NCBI GenBank assembly: GCA_937868725.1
Contig: CALMMQ010000084.1
Span: 1 to 44,250 of the forward strand
From: an uncultured Pleomorphomonas sp.
GTDB taxonomy: Bacteria; Pseudomonadota; Alphaproteobacteria; Rhizobiales; Pleomorphomonadaceae
Length of the DNA: 44,250 nt
Direction: 5' to 3'
In this document: piece after piece, positions 18,149 through 26,235 of the stretch
Layout: every line of letters begins with the position of its first letter
Position numbering within the stretch: position 1 is the first letter of the stretch
Translations under genes and position numbers: made by a program
Notes under the pieces: model-generated
Database searches by the model: none
Told to the model about the DNA's origin: nothing
What the model saw: the letters and a program-made list of their open reading frames with translations, nothing else

Positions 18149-18868
18149 ATGAGCTTGACGGACCTTGAAAGCGAATTTGTCCAAAGCAATCCTCTTGACG
18201 TGGGTCATATCATGCCACCAACAACCCAGCGAATTTCTGGAAAACGATTGAGTGGACTGGCTGATGCGCTTAAACACTCTATCGATTTTCTTGTAGCCGG
18301 CTACAGCGCCCTCATTCTCTCGCCTTTGCTTCTGATGGTTTCTGCGATATTGCTGGTGACGCAAGGGCGGCCGATCTTCATCAAGCATCCACGGATCGGC
18401 AAAGGCGGGGTGATGTTCCCCTGCATCAAGTTCCGCACCATGGTGAACGACGGCGACGCCGTGCTGGCCCGCCACCTCGCTGCCAACCCGGAAGCGCGGG
18501 CCGAATGGGAAGCCACGCGCAAGCTCAAGGACGATCCGCGCGTGACGGCGTTCGGGGCCATTCTGCGCAAGAACAGCATCGACGAGATTCCACAGCTGCT
18601 GAACATCCTGCGCGGCGAGATGAGTCTGGTCGGTCCGCGGCCGATCACCGTGCCGGAAGCGCAGCTTTATGGCACCCGCTTTGCTGACTACACCTCCGTG
18701 CGTCCCGGTCTGACGGGGCTGTGGCAGGTGAGCGGCCGCAACGACGTCAGCTACGACATGCGGGTCGAGCTCGACAGCCGTTACGTCGCCGGTCGGACGG
18801 TCTGGGGTGATTTCGTCATCATGGCCAAGACCATCCCCGCCGTTCTCGCCTCGCGCGGCAGTTACTGA
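18149..18868 (+). CDS. ExoY-like undecaprenyl-phosphate sugar phosphotransferase (initiating transferase)
   Basis: Starts the repeat unit by moving a sugar-1-phosphate to undecaprenyl phosphate at the inner membrane. The 239-residue protein is of the short, single-membrane-anchor class: hydrophobic segment about 45-68 (YSALILSPLLLMVSAILLV), then the bacterial sugar transferase domain with KFRTMV, RKNSIDEIPQLLNILRGEMS, LVGPRP and the late block RPGLTGLWQVSGRND. Start 18149 is set by AAGGAG six bases upstream; ATG codons at 18104 and 18143 are in frame but lack a properly spaced site. The sugar (galactose in ExoY) is not deducible. The first ~70 codons are AT-rich, the rest GC-rich. Confidence 0.88.
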   Translation: MSLTDLESEFVQSNPLDVGHIMPPTTQRISGKRLSGLADALKHSIDFLVAGYSALILSPLLLMVSAILLVTQGRPIFIKHPRIGKGGVMFPCIKFRTMVNDGDAVLARHLAANPEARAEWEATRKLKDDPRVTAFGAILRKNSIDEIPQLLNILRGEMSLVGPRPITVPEAQLYGTRFADYTSVRPGLTGLWQVSGRNDVSYDMRVELDSRYVAGRTVWGDFVIMAKTIPAVLASRGSY

Positions 18869-18888
18869 CCGCCGGCACGCTGCCGGTC
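18867..18888 (+). terminator. Hairpin at the end of the ExoY-like gene
   Basis: Beginning in the stop codon, GACCGCCGGCA (18867-18877) pairs with TGCCGGTC (18881-18888) apart from a bulge; the loop is three bases. The following 20 bases end in GGGTTTT rather than a clean U-tract, so it may terminate only part of the transcripts before the polymerase gene. Confidence 0.45.
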
Positions 18889-18919
18889 GGCAAAGGTCTG
18901 GTTCGGGTTTTCAGGTCTT

Positions 18920-19028
18920 CGGAACGATGGGCGACGCACGAGGCCGCGTCCGCCGATCGCCCGCCGACCTCACCGGGCGCGGCGCCGTTGCGGCCGGCAC
19001 GCGCGGATGGCTCCTGGCCATCGTTCCG
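18920..19028. repeat. Long-range inverted repeat in the leader of the polymerase gene
   Basis: CGGAACGATGG (18920-18930) is the exact reverse complement of CCATCGTTCCG (19018-19028), enclosing 87 bases that contain a further small stem (CGCCCG/CGGGCG). It lies in the ~390-bp gap 18869-19262, where I see no protein-coding gene. It could fold as a long leader hairpin before the polymerase operon. Confidence 0.4.
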
Positions 19029-19262
19029 ATCCGGAGGGCTGTCGGCGTTTTGCCTGCACCGCTCGGCTTTGCCCGCTCTTCCCGATCTGTTCAGGTCACG
19101 CGGCCGGTGACGGTCCGCTCCACTTCCTCTGTTGCGAGGGACGATCGTGCCGAAGCCCTGCCTCGCCGATAGGGACCGCCGCCTCAGGGCGCGTGCGTCC
19201 GCTCCTGCCGCCCGTCGCACCGGCGACCGTTGCCGGAGCGCGGCATGGGGGAGGGGTGCCTC

Positions 19263-20672
19263 ATGATCGCCCCCATCGGCATTCTCACCATCGCTGCCGC
19301 GCTGTTCTGCCTGCTGCTCGGCAACGGCGCCACGGTGCGCATCCTGTCCGTCTCCGCCGTGCTCGGTTCGGCGGCGGCGCTGCTGGTCGGCGCCACCAAC
19401 ATCCAGCCCGGTCACCTGGTGCTGGGTTTCCTGCTGGTCTCCGTGTTGGCCCGGCCGCGCGACACGGCGGCGATGCTGGCGGCGCTCTCCGCCCCTCGGC
19501 CCGGCTTCTGGCTGGCTGCCTTGACGGTCTACGGCGTGCTCAGCGCCTACTTCGCCCCGCGTCTGTTCGCCGGCATGACCAACATCATTCCGCTTGGCTC
19601 CACCGCCTTCGCCGACACCGGCGGCACGCAGCCGCTCGGGCCGGTCTCCTCCAATCTCACCCAGAGCATCTATCTGGTTGGCGGCCTGCTGTGCTTTGCC
19701 ATGACCAGTGCCGTGGCCTCCACCGAGCGCGGCTTTGCCGACGTCACCGCTGCCCTGTTCGCCTATTGCGTTGCCAACCTCGTCTTCGCGCTGATCGATC
19801 TCGGCACCGCGGCCACCGGCACCGAGGGGCTGCTGGAGTTCATCCGCAACGCCCAGTACACGTTGCACGTCGATGACCGCGTCGGCGGCATGAAGCGCAT
19901 CGTCGGCTCGTTCACCGAGGCCTCGTCCTTTGCCCGCTCCACCCTCGGCGTGCTCGGGTTCACGGGCACGCTCTGGCTCTGCGGCATCCGGTCGCGCTGG
20001 AGCGGCCTGCTGGCCGCCGCCTCCATTGCCGCGCTGGTACTGTCGACCTCGTCGACCGGCTTGGCCGGCCTGGTGGTCATGGCTGCCGTGCTCACCGTTA
20101 CGGCGCTGTCGCTGTTCGGCCGCCTGCCCGACAACCGGCCGGCGGTGCTGCTGCTGGTGCTGCTGCCGGTCGTTGCCCTGGCGCTGCTGCTGTTCATCGC
20201 CATCATTCCCAGCCTGTCATCGACGGTGGCCGACTACGTCGATCTCGTCGTCCTCGGCAAGTTCGAGACGAGTTCGGGCATCGAGCGCAACTCCTGGAAT
20301 GTCATTGCCCTGCAAAACATCTTCGATAGCTTCGGCCTGGGGGTCGGCCTCGGCACGATTCGTGCTTCGAGCTTTGCCATGGCCTTGCTCGCCTCGGTGG
20401 GCGTGCCTGGAGCCCTCTGCTACCTGGCCTTCCTGTGGGGGTGCCTGCGCAGCAAGGGCGGCCGGCCCGGCAGTTTCGCCAGCGCTGCCCGTCTCGCCGC
20501 CCGCAACGGCTGCCTTGGACTGCTGGTGGGAGATCTGATGGTCGGTCCGGTCATCGACCAGGGGATCTTCTTCTACATGCTGGCGGCGCTGGCCGCCGCC
20601 GCGCCCCTGCGCCGGCCGCAACGCCGGCCGGCCTTCGATCCCCCGGTCACGCTCCGCGAGGTGACGCCATGA
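19263..20672 (+). CDS. O-antigen polymerase/ligase-like membrane protein (Wzy, ExoQ-type)
   Basis: 469-residue integral membrane protein with about ten to twelve hydrophobic segments, consistent with a Wzy-type polymerase joining lipid-linked repeat units in the periplasm. The large loop about residues 190-225 (HVDDRVGGMKRIVGSFTEASSFAR) and the later loop with GIERNSWNVIALQNIFDSFGLGVGLGTIRASS match the layout of O-antigen polymerase/ligase proteins, the second being the typical G-x-G-x-G-like periplasmic region. Start 19263 follows GGGGGAGGGG; a start at 19230 is in frame but adds a polar tail. Its stop overlaps the next start (ATGA). Such proteins diverge fast, so polymerase versus ligase is decided by the locus. 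Confidence 0.8.
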   Translation: MIAPIGILTIAAALFCLLLGNGATVRILSVSAVLGSAAALLVGATNIQPGHLVLGFLLVSVLARPRDTAAMLAALSAPRPGFWLAALTVYGVLSAYFAPRLFAGMTNIIPLGSTAFADTGGTQPLGPVSSNLTQSIYLVGGLLCFAMTSAVASTERGFADVTAALFAYCVANLVFALIDLGTAATGTEGLLEFIRNAQYTLHVDDRVGGMKRIVGSFTEASSFARSTLGVLGFTGTLWLCGIRSRWSGLLAAASIAALVLSTSSTGLAGLVVMAAVLTVTALSLFGRLPDNRPAVLLLVLLPVVALALLLFIAIIPSLSSTVADYVDLVVLGKFETSSGIERNSWNVIALQNIFDSFGLGVGLGTIRASSFAMALLASVGVPGALCYLAFLWGCLRSKGGRPGSFASAARLAARNGCLGLLVGDLMVGPVIDQGIFFYMLAALAAAAPLRRPQRRPAFDPPVTLREVTP

Positions 20673-22711
20673 CGACTGCGCCGCGTTTTGCCGTCAATGG
20701 CCGATTTCTGGCCGCCAACGCCACCGGCGTCCAGCGCTATGCCCTCAACGTCGTCCGGGCCATGGAGGCGGCACTGGCGGCCAGAGGCGAGAGCGGCCTG
20801 CTGCTGGCGCCGGCCGCCGCCGCCGATCCGGGCTTGGCGCACCTGCCGCTTCGCCGCCTCGGCCCGCTGTCGGGCCACGCCTGGGAACAGCTGACGTTGC
20901 CCGCCCGCTGGTCGGGTCCGCTCGTCAACCTCGGCAACACCGCCCCGCTCGCCCGGCCGGAGCAGATCGTCTGCATTCACGACGCCAACGTCTTCATCGC
21001 CCCCGACAGCTACAGCCGTGCCTTCCGTGCCCTCTATGGGGCGCTGCAGCCGGCCATCGCCCGCCGCGCCGCCCGCGTGGCCACCGTCTCGCACGCCGCC
21101 GCCCGCCAGATCGCCAACCATCTGCCGCTCCGGCTGGCCGACATCGCCGTGTTGCCCAACGGCCACGAACATGCGCTCGGCTGGAACCCGGCCGCCGCCA
21201 GCACGACCGTGACGACGCTGATCGACGCCTTTGCCGCCGCCGAGCGGCCATTCGTGCTGGTGCTCGGCTCGCGCGCTCGCCACAAGAACCTGCGCCTCGT
21301 CACCGATCTGGCGCCGGCCCTGGACGAGCTCGGCATCGACATCGTCGTTGCCGGCGGCGGCGCCGGCATCTTCGCCGGCGAGAACATGCAGGATCGGCCC
21401 AACGTCCATCTGCTCGGCCGCGTCAGCGACGATGATCTCGCCTGCCTGTTTGATCGGGCGCTCTGTCTGATGTTCCCCTCGCTGACCGAGGGATTCGGCC
21501 TGCCCATCGTCGAGGCCATGGCGCGCGGCTGCCCGGTGATCGCCTCTGATTGCGCCAGCATGCCCGAGGTCTGCGGTCCGGCGGCCCTGCTCGCCGCCCC
21601 CGACGACGCCGCCGCCTGGGTCGCCCACGTGCGGGCGCTCGCCGCCAGCCCGATGCTCGCCGGCGATCTCGCCGGCGCCGGCCGGCAATGGGTCGGACGG
21701 TTTTCCTGGGCCGACACCGCCGCCGGCTATCTCGCGCTCGCCGCCGATCCGGCCGCGGCCATCGCCACCACGCCGCCGTTCACCGCCCGTCCGCCGGCCA
21801 TGACGGTGGCCGTCGCCACGCGCGGCCGCCCCGCCGTCGTGGCGGCGACGGTGCGCCATCTCATCGCCACGCAGACACTGAAGCCGCGAGCGGTCATCGT
21901 CTCCTGCGTCGATCGCCTCGACGCCGGTGATCTCGTCGATTGCCCTGACGTCACCATCGTCACCGGCCCGCCCGGCCTTGCCGCCCAGCGCAACACCGCG
22001 CTCGCCAACCTGCCCGAGGGCACGGAGGTGGTGGTTTTCTTCGATGACGACTTCGTCGCCGACGCCAACTGGCTGGCCGCTGCCGCCGAGGTGTTCCGCG
22101 ACGACGTCGGCGTCGTCGGCCTGACCGGTCACGTCATCGCCGACGGCATCAAGGGTCCGGGCATCGCCTTCGAGGACGCGCTGGCGCTCATCGCCGCCGC
22201 TCCGTCGCCGCCCCGCCGCTGGATCGAGCCGTTCAGCCCCTACGGCTGCAATATGGCCTTCCGCGTGTCGGCCATCGGCGACAGCCGCTTCGACGAGCGC
22301 CTGGTGCTGTACGGCTGGCTCGAAGACCGCGATTTCGCCGCCGCGCTGGTGCGCCGGCAGGGTGGCCGCTGCGTCAAGAGCACCGGTCCGGCCGGTGTCC
22401 ATCTCGGCACCAAGGGCGGCCGTGTCACCGGCGATCGCCTCGGCTATTCGCAGATCGTCAATCCGCTCTACATGCAGCGCAAGGGCACGATGACGCTGTC
22501 CGAAGCAGCCGGCCAGATCTTCCGCAACGTCGCCAGCAACTTCGGTCTGCTCTTGCGCCCCGAGCCGTTCATCGACCGACGCGGGCGGGTGCGGGGCAAC
22601 CTGCTCGGATTTGCCGACGTGCTGCGCGGCGAACTGAAGCCCGAGCGCGCCGCGGCGTTGGCATCGACAGGCGCCGCGAGCTCCCATCAGCCGGAGGGCA
22701 AGATCAGGTGA
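20669..22711 (+). CDS. Two-domain glycosyltransferase, GT4 fused to GT2
   Basis: 680 residues with two complete transferase modules. Residues 1 to about 370 are GT4: FAVNGRFLAANATGVQRYALNV, VLVLGSRARHKNLRLV, FPSLTEGFGLPIVEAMARGCPVIASDCASMPEV with E-x7-E. Residues about 378-680 are GT2: MTVAVATRGRPAVVAATVRHL, then VVVFFDDDFV with the metal-binding acidic triplet Asp459-Asp461 and GWLEDRDFAAALVRRQGG as the probable base region. It could add two consecutive sugars. The start is the ATG at 20669 overlapping the polymerase stop; the frame extends back to 20435 only by running over that gene. The stop overlaps the next GTG start. No frameshift or stop interrupts the joint, so the fusion looks genuine. 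Confidence 0.85.
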   Translation: MTTAPRFAVNGRFLAANATGVQRYALNVVRAMEAALAARGESGLLLAPAAAADPGLAHLPLRRLGPLSGHAWEQLTLPARWSGPLVNLGNTAPLARPEQIVCIHDANVFIAPDSYSRAFRALYGALQPAIARRAARVATVSHAAARQIANHLPLRLADIAVLPNGHEHALGWNPAAASTTVTTLIDAFAAAERPFVLVLGSRARHKNLRLVTDLAPALDELGIDIVVAGGGAGIFAGENMQDRPNVHLLGRVSDDDLACLFDRALCLMFPSLTEGFGLPIVEAMARGCPVIASDCASMPEVCGPAALLAAPDDAAAWVAHVRALAASPMLAGDLAGAGRQWVGRFSWADTAAGYLALAADPAAAIATTPPFTARPPAMTVAVATRGRPAVVAATVRHLIATQTLKPRAVIVSCVDRLDAGDLVDCPDVTIVTGPPGLAAQRNTALANLPEGTEVVVFFDDDFVADANWLAAAAEVFRDDVGVVGLTGHVIADGIKGPGIAFEDALALIAAAPSPPRRWIEPFSPYGCNMAFRVSAIGDSRFDERLVLYGWLEDRDFAAALVRRQGGRCVKSTGPAGVHLGTKGGRVTGDRLGYSQIVNPLYMQRKGTMTLSEAAGQIFRNVASNFGLLLRPEPFIDRRGRVRGNLLGFADVLRGELKPERAAALASTGAASSHQPEGKIR

Positions 22712-24381
22712 ACTTCAACGGTCCGACATCCATCAGACACGCCGCCAGTCTCGAGCGGCTCTACGAACCGACCTCCGAGGAGCCGGCGGGCGAGGGGCCG
22801 GTGGCTCTGCTGCGATCGCTGGCGGCGGTGGCGGCGCGCAACTGGTTCGGCCTGGTGCTGTGCACGGCCGCTGGCCTGACGCTCGCCGCCGTCTATGCCC
22901 ACTCGCTGCCGCGCGTCTACTGGTCGTCGGCGGCCATCCTGCTGGAGCCGCGCCAGATGAGCGGCGGCCCGGCCGGCCGGGCGGTGCAGGACCTCGACCT
23001 CAACCGCGCCGACAGCGAACTCGAGGTCATCCGCTCCGAGCGGTTGATGTCGCTGGTCTTCGATGCCCTCGATCTGCGCCACGCGCCCGAGCTGGTGCCA
23101 CCGCCACCCGGCGCCCTTGCCGATCTCAAGGATCGCCTGCGCGCCGCTGTTGCCGACGGGCTCGCCGCCGCCGGTCTGAGCCAGCCATCCGCGGCGGTGG
23201 CGCCGCGGACCGATCTCGGCACCACCGACCAGCAGGCCTTCAAGACCTTCCGCGACGGTCTCAGCGTCCGTCGCGTCGGCCAGTCGTTCGTCATGGAGGT
23301 GGGCTACTCCGCCGCCAGTCCCGAAATGGCCGCCAAGGTCACCAACGCCGTCGTCTCGGCCTATCTGCTGCAGGCGGTCAAGGTGAAGGCCGAGACCGAG
23401 CGCGTCAGCTCCGAAGTGTTGCAGGGCCGCCTCAACGCGCTTGCCGCCGAGGTCGAAGCTGCCGAGCAGGCGGTGAAGGCCGGTCGGCTCCCCGACGCGC
23501 CGACGCCCGACGCCGACGCCCGCATCATCAGCGCCGCTCTGACGCCGCTGTCGCCATCCGGCCCGCGTGTGACGCTGATTGCCGCCCTCGGTGCCGTGCT
23601 CGGTCTGCTGGTCGGGCTGCTGGTCATCGCCGTACGCGGCATTTTCGATCGTCGGGTGCGGCAGGGCCGGTCGCTGGCGCGCGAGACGGGGCTGCCCTGC
23701 CTCGGCGAATTCCCCCGCGTCGGCCAGCACGGCCGTCGCTGGCCCGATCGCGAGGCGGCGAGCCTGGTGGTCGACGATCCCGGCAGCCGGTTCGCGGCGG
23801 TGCTGCGCGACCTGCGGACCTCGATCGACGCGCTGTGCCTGTCGGTCCGGGCCGAGCGGCCGATCATCATCGCCTTCGTGACGCTGGCAAGCCGTGGCGA
23901 TGCCTCGGCCATCTGCCTCAATCTGGCCCAGCTGATCTGGCGTAGCGGCCGGCCGGTGACCCTGGTCAGCACGGCTGCCGAACAGTTCAACGCCACCGGC
24001 GGTGGCCGGCTCACCAAGGTCACCTCGCTGGCCGAGGCGCTGGCGCCGGGCACGCGCGACGACCAGATCGCCTTCTCCGAATGGGATGGCGTGTCGGTGC
24101 TGGCCCTCAAGTCGACCAACGTCCGCGCCAATCTGTTCGCCGACTTCCAGAACCAGCGGACCGGCCAGATTCTGGAGGCCGCCTGCGGTCGCGGCGACGT
24201 GCTGCTCGACCTGCCGCCGCTCGACGAGACCGCCGATGCCCTGGCGCTCGCCCATTACGCCGACGCGGTGGTGGTGGTGGCCACGGCCCGCCTCACCACC
24301 ATCGACGCCGTCGCCGAGGCGGTGCAGCGGCTGCGCCGGGCCGGCGCCAACGTCGTCGGCACGGCGATCAGCGGTGTGTGA
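22708..24381 (+). CDS. Polysaccharide co-polymerase, Wzc/ExoP-like, with a degenerate kinase domain
   Basis: 557-residue inner-membrane chain-length protein. Membrane segments at about 46-67 and 288-310 enclose a Wzz-type periplasmic domain (LDLNRADSELEVIRSERL; MEVGYSAASPEMAAKVTNAVVSAYL) with a short coiled coil. The cytoplasmic part about 340-557 has the fold order of a BY-kinase, yet the P-loop is lost: the expected GxGKST stretch reads ASRGDASA (394-401), and the expected LVDxDxR after it reads LVSTAAE. The tail lacks a tyrosine cluster. It should therefore not bind ATP as Wzc does, and would be a pseudokinase. GTG start at 22708 overlaps the fused transferase stop. The gene ends 20 bp before the convergent GT4 gene. 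Confidence 0.82.
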   Translation: MNFNGPTSIRHAASLERLYEPTSEEPAGEGPVALLRSLAAVAARNWFGLVLCTAAGLTLAAVYAHSLPRVYWSSAAILLEPRQMSGGPAGRAVQDLDLNRADSELEVIRSERLMSLVFDALDLRHAPELVPPPPGALADLKDRLRAAVADGLAAAGLSQPSAAVAPRTDLGTTDQQAFKTFRDGLSVRRVGQSFVMEVGYSAASPEMAAKVTNAVVSAYLLQAVKVKAETERVSSEVLQGRLNALAAEVEAAEQAVKAGRLPDAPTPDADARIISAALTPLSPSGPRVTLIAALGAVLGLLVGLLVIAVRGIFDRRVRQGRSLARETGLPCLGEFPRVGQHGRRWPDREAASLVVDDPGSRFAAVLRDLRTSIDALCLSVRAERPIIIAFVTLASRGDASAICLNLAQLIWRSGRPVTLVSTAAEQFNATGGGRLTKVTSLAEALAPGTRDDQIAFSEWDGVSVLALKSTNVRANLFADFQNQRTGQILEAACGRGDVLLDLPPLDETADALALAHYADAVVVVATARLTTIDAVAEAVQRLRRAGANVVGTAISGV

Positions 24382-24401
24382 GGCGTGAGGGGAGGGTGCC
24401 G

Positions 24402-25463
24402 TCAGCCGGTCCGGGCGCCGGCGGCGGCATAGACGGCCAGCGTCTCGCCGGCGACCCGGTCGATGCTGAGCCGTTCGATGTTCGTCTGACTGCGCCCTCG
24501 CCAGCGGGCGATCTCCTCGGGCGCAGCGAGCAACTGGCCAAGTGTTGCCGCCAGTGCCTTGGGCTGGCGCGGCGGCACCAACAAACCCGCTTCCCCGTCT
24601 TCCAGCAGCTGCGGAATGCCGTCGACCCGGCTGGCAACGACGGCGCAGCCGGCTTCGCGCGCTTCCGACAGCACCAGCGGCGCCGGATCGGCGTGCGAGG
24701 GCAGCACGAAGATGTCGGCGCCGGCCATCCACGGGAAGGGGTCGTCCATTGAACCGAGGAACGACACCGCCGGCGCGCAGGCCATGGCTGCCACCATGTC
24801 GCGATAGCTATCCCCGAACGGCCCTTCGCCGATGATGTAGAGCCGCGCCTCGGGGTGGCTGGCGTAGACGCTGTCGAAGGCCTCGAACAGGTCCGGCAGC
24901 CCCTTGCGCGGATGCAGGCCGCCGACGAACACGATGCTGGGCGAAGCGAGGGCGATCGGCGCGCGATCGCGCCCCTCGAAACGGGCCGAACCGATGGTGC
25001 CGTTGAGCACCACCACCAGCTTGCCGGGGCGGATGCCTCGCCGCTGCATCGAGGCGCGCACGGCTTCGCTGACGGCGATGACCCGCGTGCCCAGCCCCAT
25101 CAGGATGGCGCTCTTCTCGAACTCGTTGTGCACCGTGGTAACGAGCGGTATGCCGGCCAGCCGGCACACCGGCCAGGCCAGCACGGCGCTGGTCATCATG
25201 TGGGCATGGACGACGTCGGCCCGGAAGCGGCGCACGGCACGATTGAGCGTCAGCAGCGAGCCCGCGAGCGTCAGCGGCCGCCGGCGATGATCGACGACGG
25301 CCGTCTCGATGCCCCGGCTGTGCAGCAATGCGTCGAAATCGCCACCGCCGCTGGCCACGCACACCTCGTGGCCGCGCTTCTTCTGGGCGCAGGCCAGGTC
25401 GACGGCGGCGTGGACGTGGCCGTTCAGCCGGTTGGTGTGGTTGAGCAGATGCAGGATGCGCAT
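24402..25463 (-). CDS. Glycosyltransferase family 4 (GT-B)
   Basis: 353-residue retaining glycosyltransferase. MRILHLLNHTNRLNGHVHAAVDLA opens the acceptor lobe, DVVHAHMMTSAVLAW is the usual VHxH patch, and the donor lobe has IVFVGGLHPRKGLPDLFEAF, YIIGEGPFGDSYRDM and LPSHADPAPLVLSEAREAGCAVVASRVDGIPQLL. In the E-x7-E position only the second glutamate (SEAREAG) is obvious; the first position is occupied by the less usual DPAPLVLSE arrangement, which I note without weight. Start at ATG 25463 with weak GGACCGATCG upstream. It stands alone, convergent to the chain-length gene, with a ~300-bp gap behind its start. Confidence 0.84.
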   Translation of the reverse strand: MRILHLLNHTNRLNGHVHAAVDLACAQKKRGHEVCVASGGGDFDALLHSRGIETAVVDHRRRPLTLAGSLLTLNRAVRRFRADVVHAHMMTSAVLAWPVCRLAGIPLVTTVHNEFEKSAILMGLGTRVIAVSEAVRASMQRRGIRPGKLVVVLNGTIGSARFEGRDRAPIALASPSIVFVGGLHPRKGLPDLFEAFDSVYASHPEARLYIIGEGPFGDSYRDMVAAMACAPAVSFLGSMDDPFPWMAGADIFVLPSHADPAPLVLSEAREAGCAVVASRVDGIPQLLEDGEAGLLVPPRQPKALAATLGQLLAAPEEIARWRGRSQTNIERLSIDRVAGETLAVYAAAGARTG

Positions 25464-25535
25464 GGAGCGATCGGTCCTTCCCGGAAAACGGCACCAATGA
25501 CTGGCCGGATCGACGTCGTGGCAGATGCGTCCCGA

Positions 25536-25553
25536 CGGCGGCGATCGCCGCCG
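25536..25553. promoter_or_regulatory. Perfect 18-bp palindrome upstream of a glycosyltransferase gene
   Basis: CGGCGGCGATCGCCGCCG at 25536-25553 is a perfect dyad 73 bp upstream of the leftward GT4 start. A second, 10-bp palindrome GGATTAATCC lies at 25616-25625. Either could be an operator, or chance in GC-rich DNA. I see no gene in 25464-25759. Confidence 0.3.
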
Positions 25554-25759
25554 GGGAACAACGGCCGAACCCTTCGGACAAGGCCGCTGCCCGGTTCGCC
25601 ATCGGGCGGCGATCCGGATTAATCCTGATGCGAGAGTTCCATGGCCGGACGGGGCCCGTCAAGCGCAACGACACCGCGCCGCGCCGATATTTCCGGCACG
25701 CCTTGCCCAGCGGGCACGCAGATGGCCGCTACGCCAAGGAGTGCCGGCGGACCGGGACA

Positions 25760-26068
25760 TCAGTCGTGCAGGGCAGTCGACTTCGGTTTGGAGTTGAGCT
25801 TGCCCATGGCTTCGTCAGCCTCCTTGGTGCCACCGCGCCGGCTGGTAAGGTACATCAGCACCAGACTGCCGGCGTAGCCGACCTGGACCACGGCGCCGTA
25901 GCCGAAGGCGGTCAGCAGAACAGAAGCAAAACCGGCTTGTTGCAGCCGGAGCGCAATGATCAGGTAACCGACCATGACGACGGTCAGCAAAATTTCAAAA
26001 ACCAGAGGTTTGGCCACAAACGGCCCAATGATGCCAACGACCAAGAGTACCGCAATAATCCAGAACAT
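25760..26068 (-). CDS. Small hypothetical membrane protein
   Basis: 102 residues from ATG 26068, or 111 from a GTG at 26095. Three hydrophobic segments are visible: about 3-20 (WIIAVLLVVGIIGPFV), 23-40 (LVFEILLTVVMVGYLIIAL) and 48-72 (VLLTAFGYGAVVQVGYAGSLVLMYL), followed by a polar, lysine-rich tail of about 28 residues that should be cytoplasmic. I recognise no family. GGGAGG lies 14 bases before the ATG, rather far. The N-terminal half is more AT-rich than its neighbours. It sits between a glycosyltransferase and an acyltransferase gene on the same strand, so an accessory role in the exopolysaccharide system is possible but unproven. Confidence 0.55.
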   Translation of the reverse strand: MFWIIAVLLVVGIIGPFVAKPLVFEILLTVVMVGYLIIALRLQQAGFASVLLTAFGYGAVVQVGYAGSLVLMYLTSRRGGTKEADEAMGKLNSKPKSTALHD

Positions 26069-26235
26069 CCGAGCGCTTGCTACCTCCCAAAGCACAGAAC
26101 AGCCTCTGACAAAAAGCTAGGACAAATTCGCTCGATTGCAAGTTGGATTTCAGTCGACAGGTCGATCTTTCCCGGCTTTTGTCGGTCCGGGCGGTTGTTC
26201 ATTGATCTATTGGGTCGTAGCCGCGGCGCTGGCGT

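Noticed and set aside
20669-22711. Two separate glycosyltransferase genes joined by mistake
   Set aside because: The linker between the modules is open and there is no ribosome-binding site before the internal methionine at residue 378; a fusion is the simpler reading.
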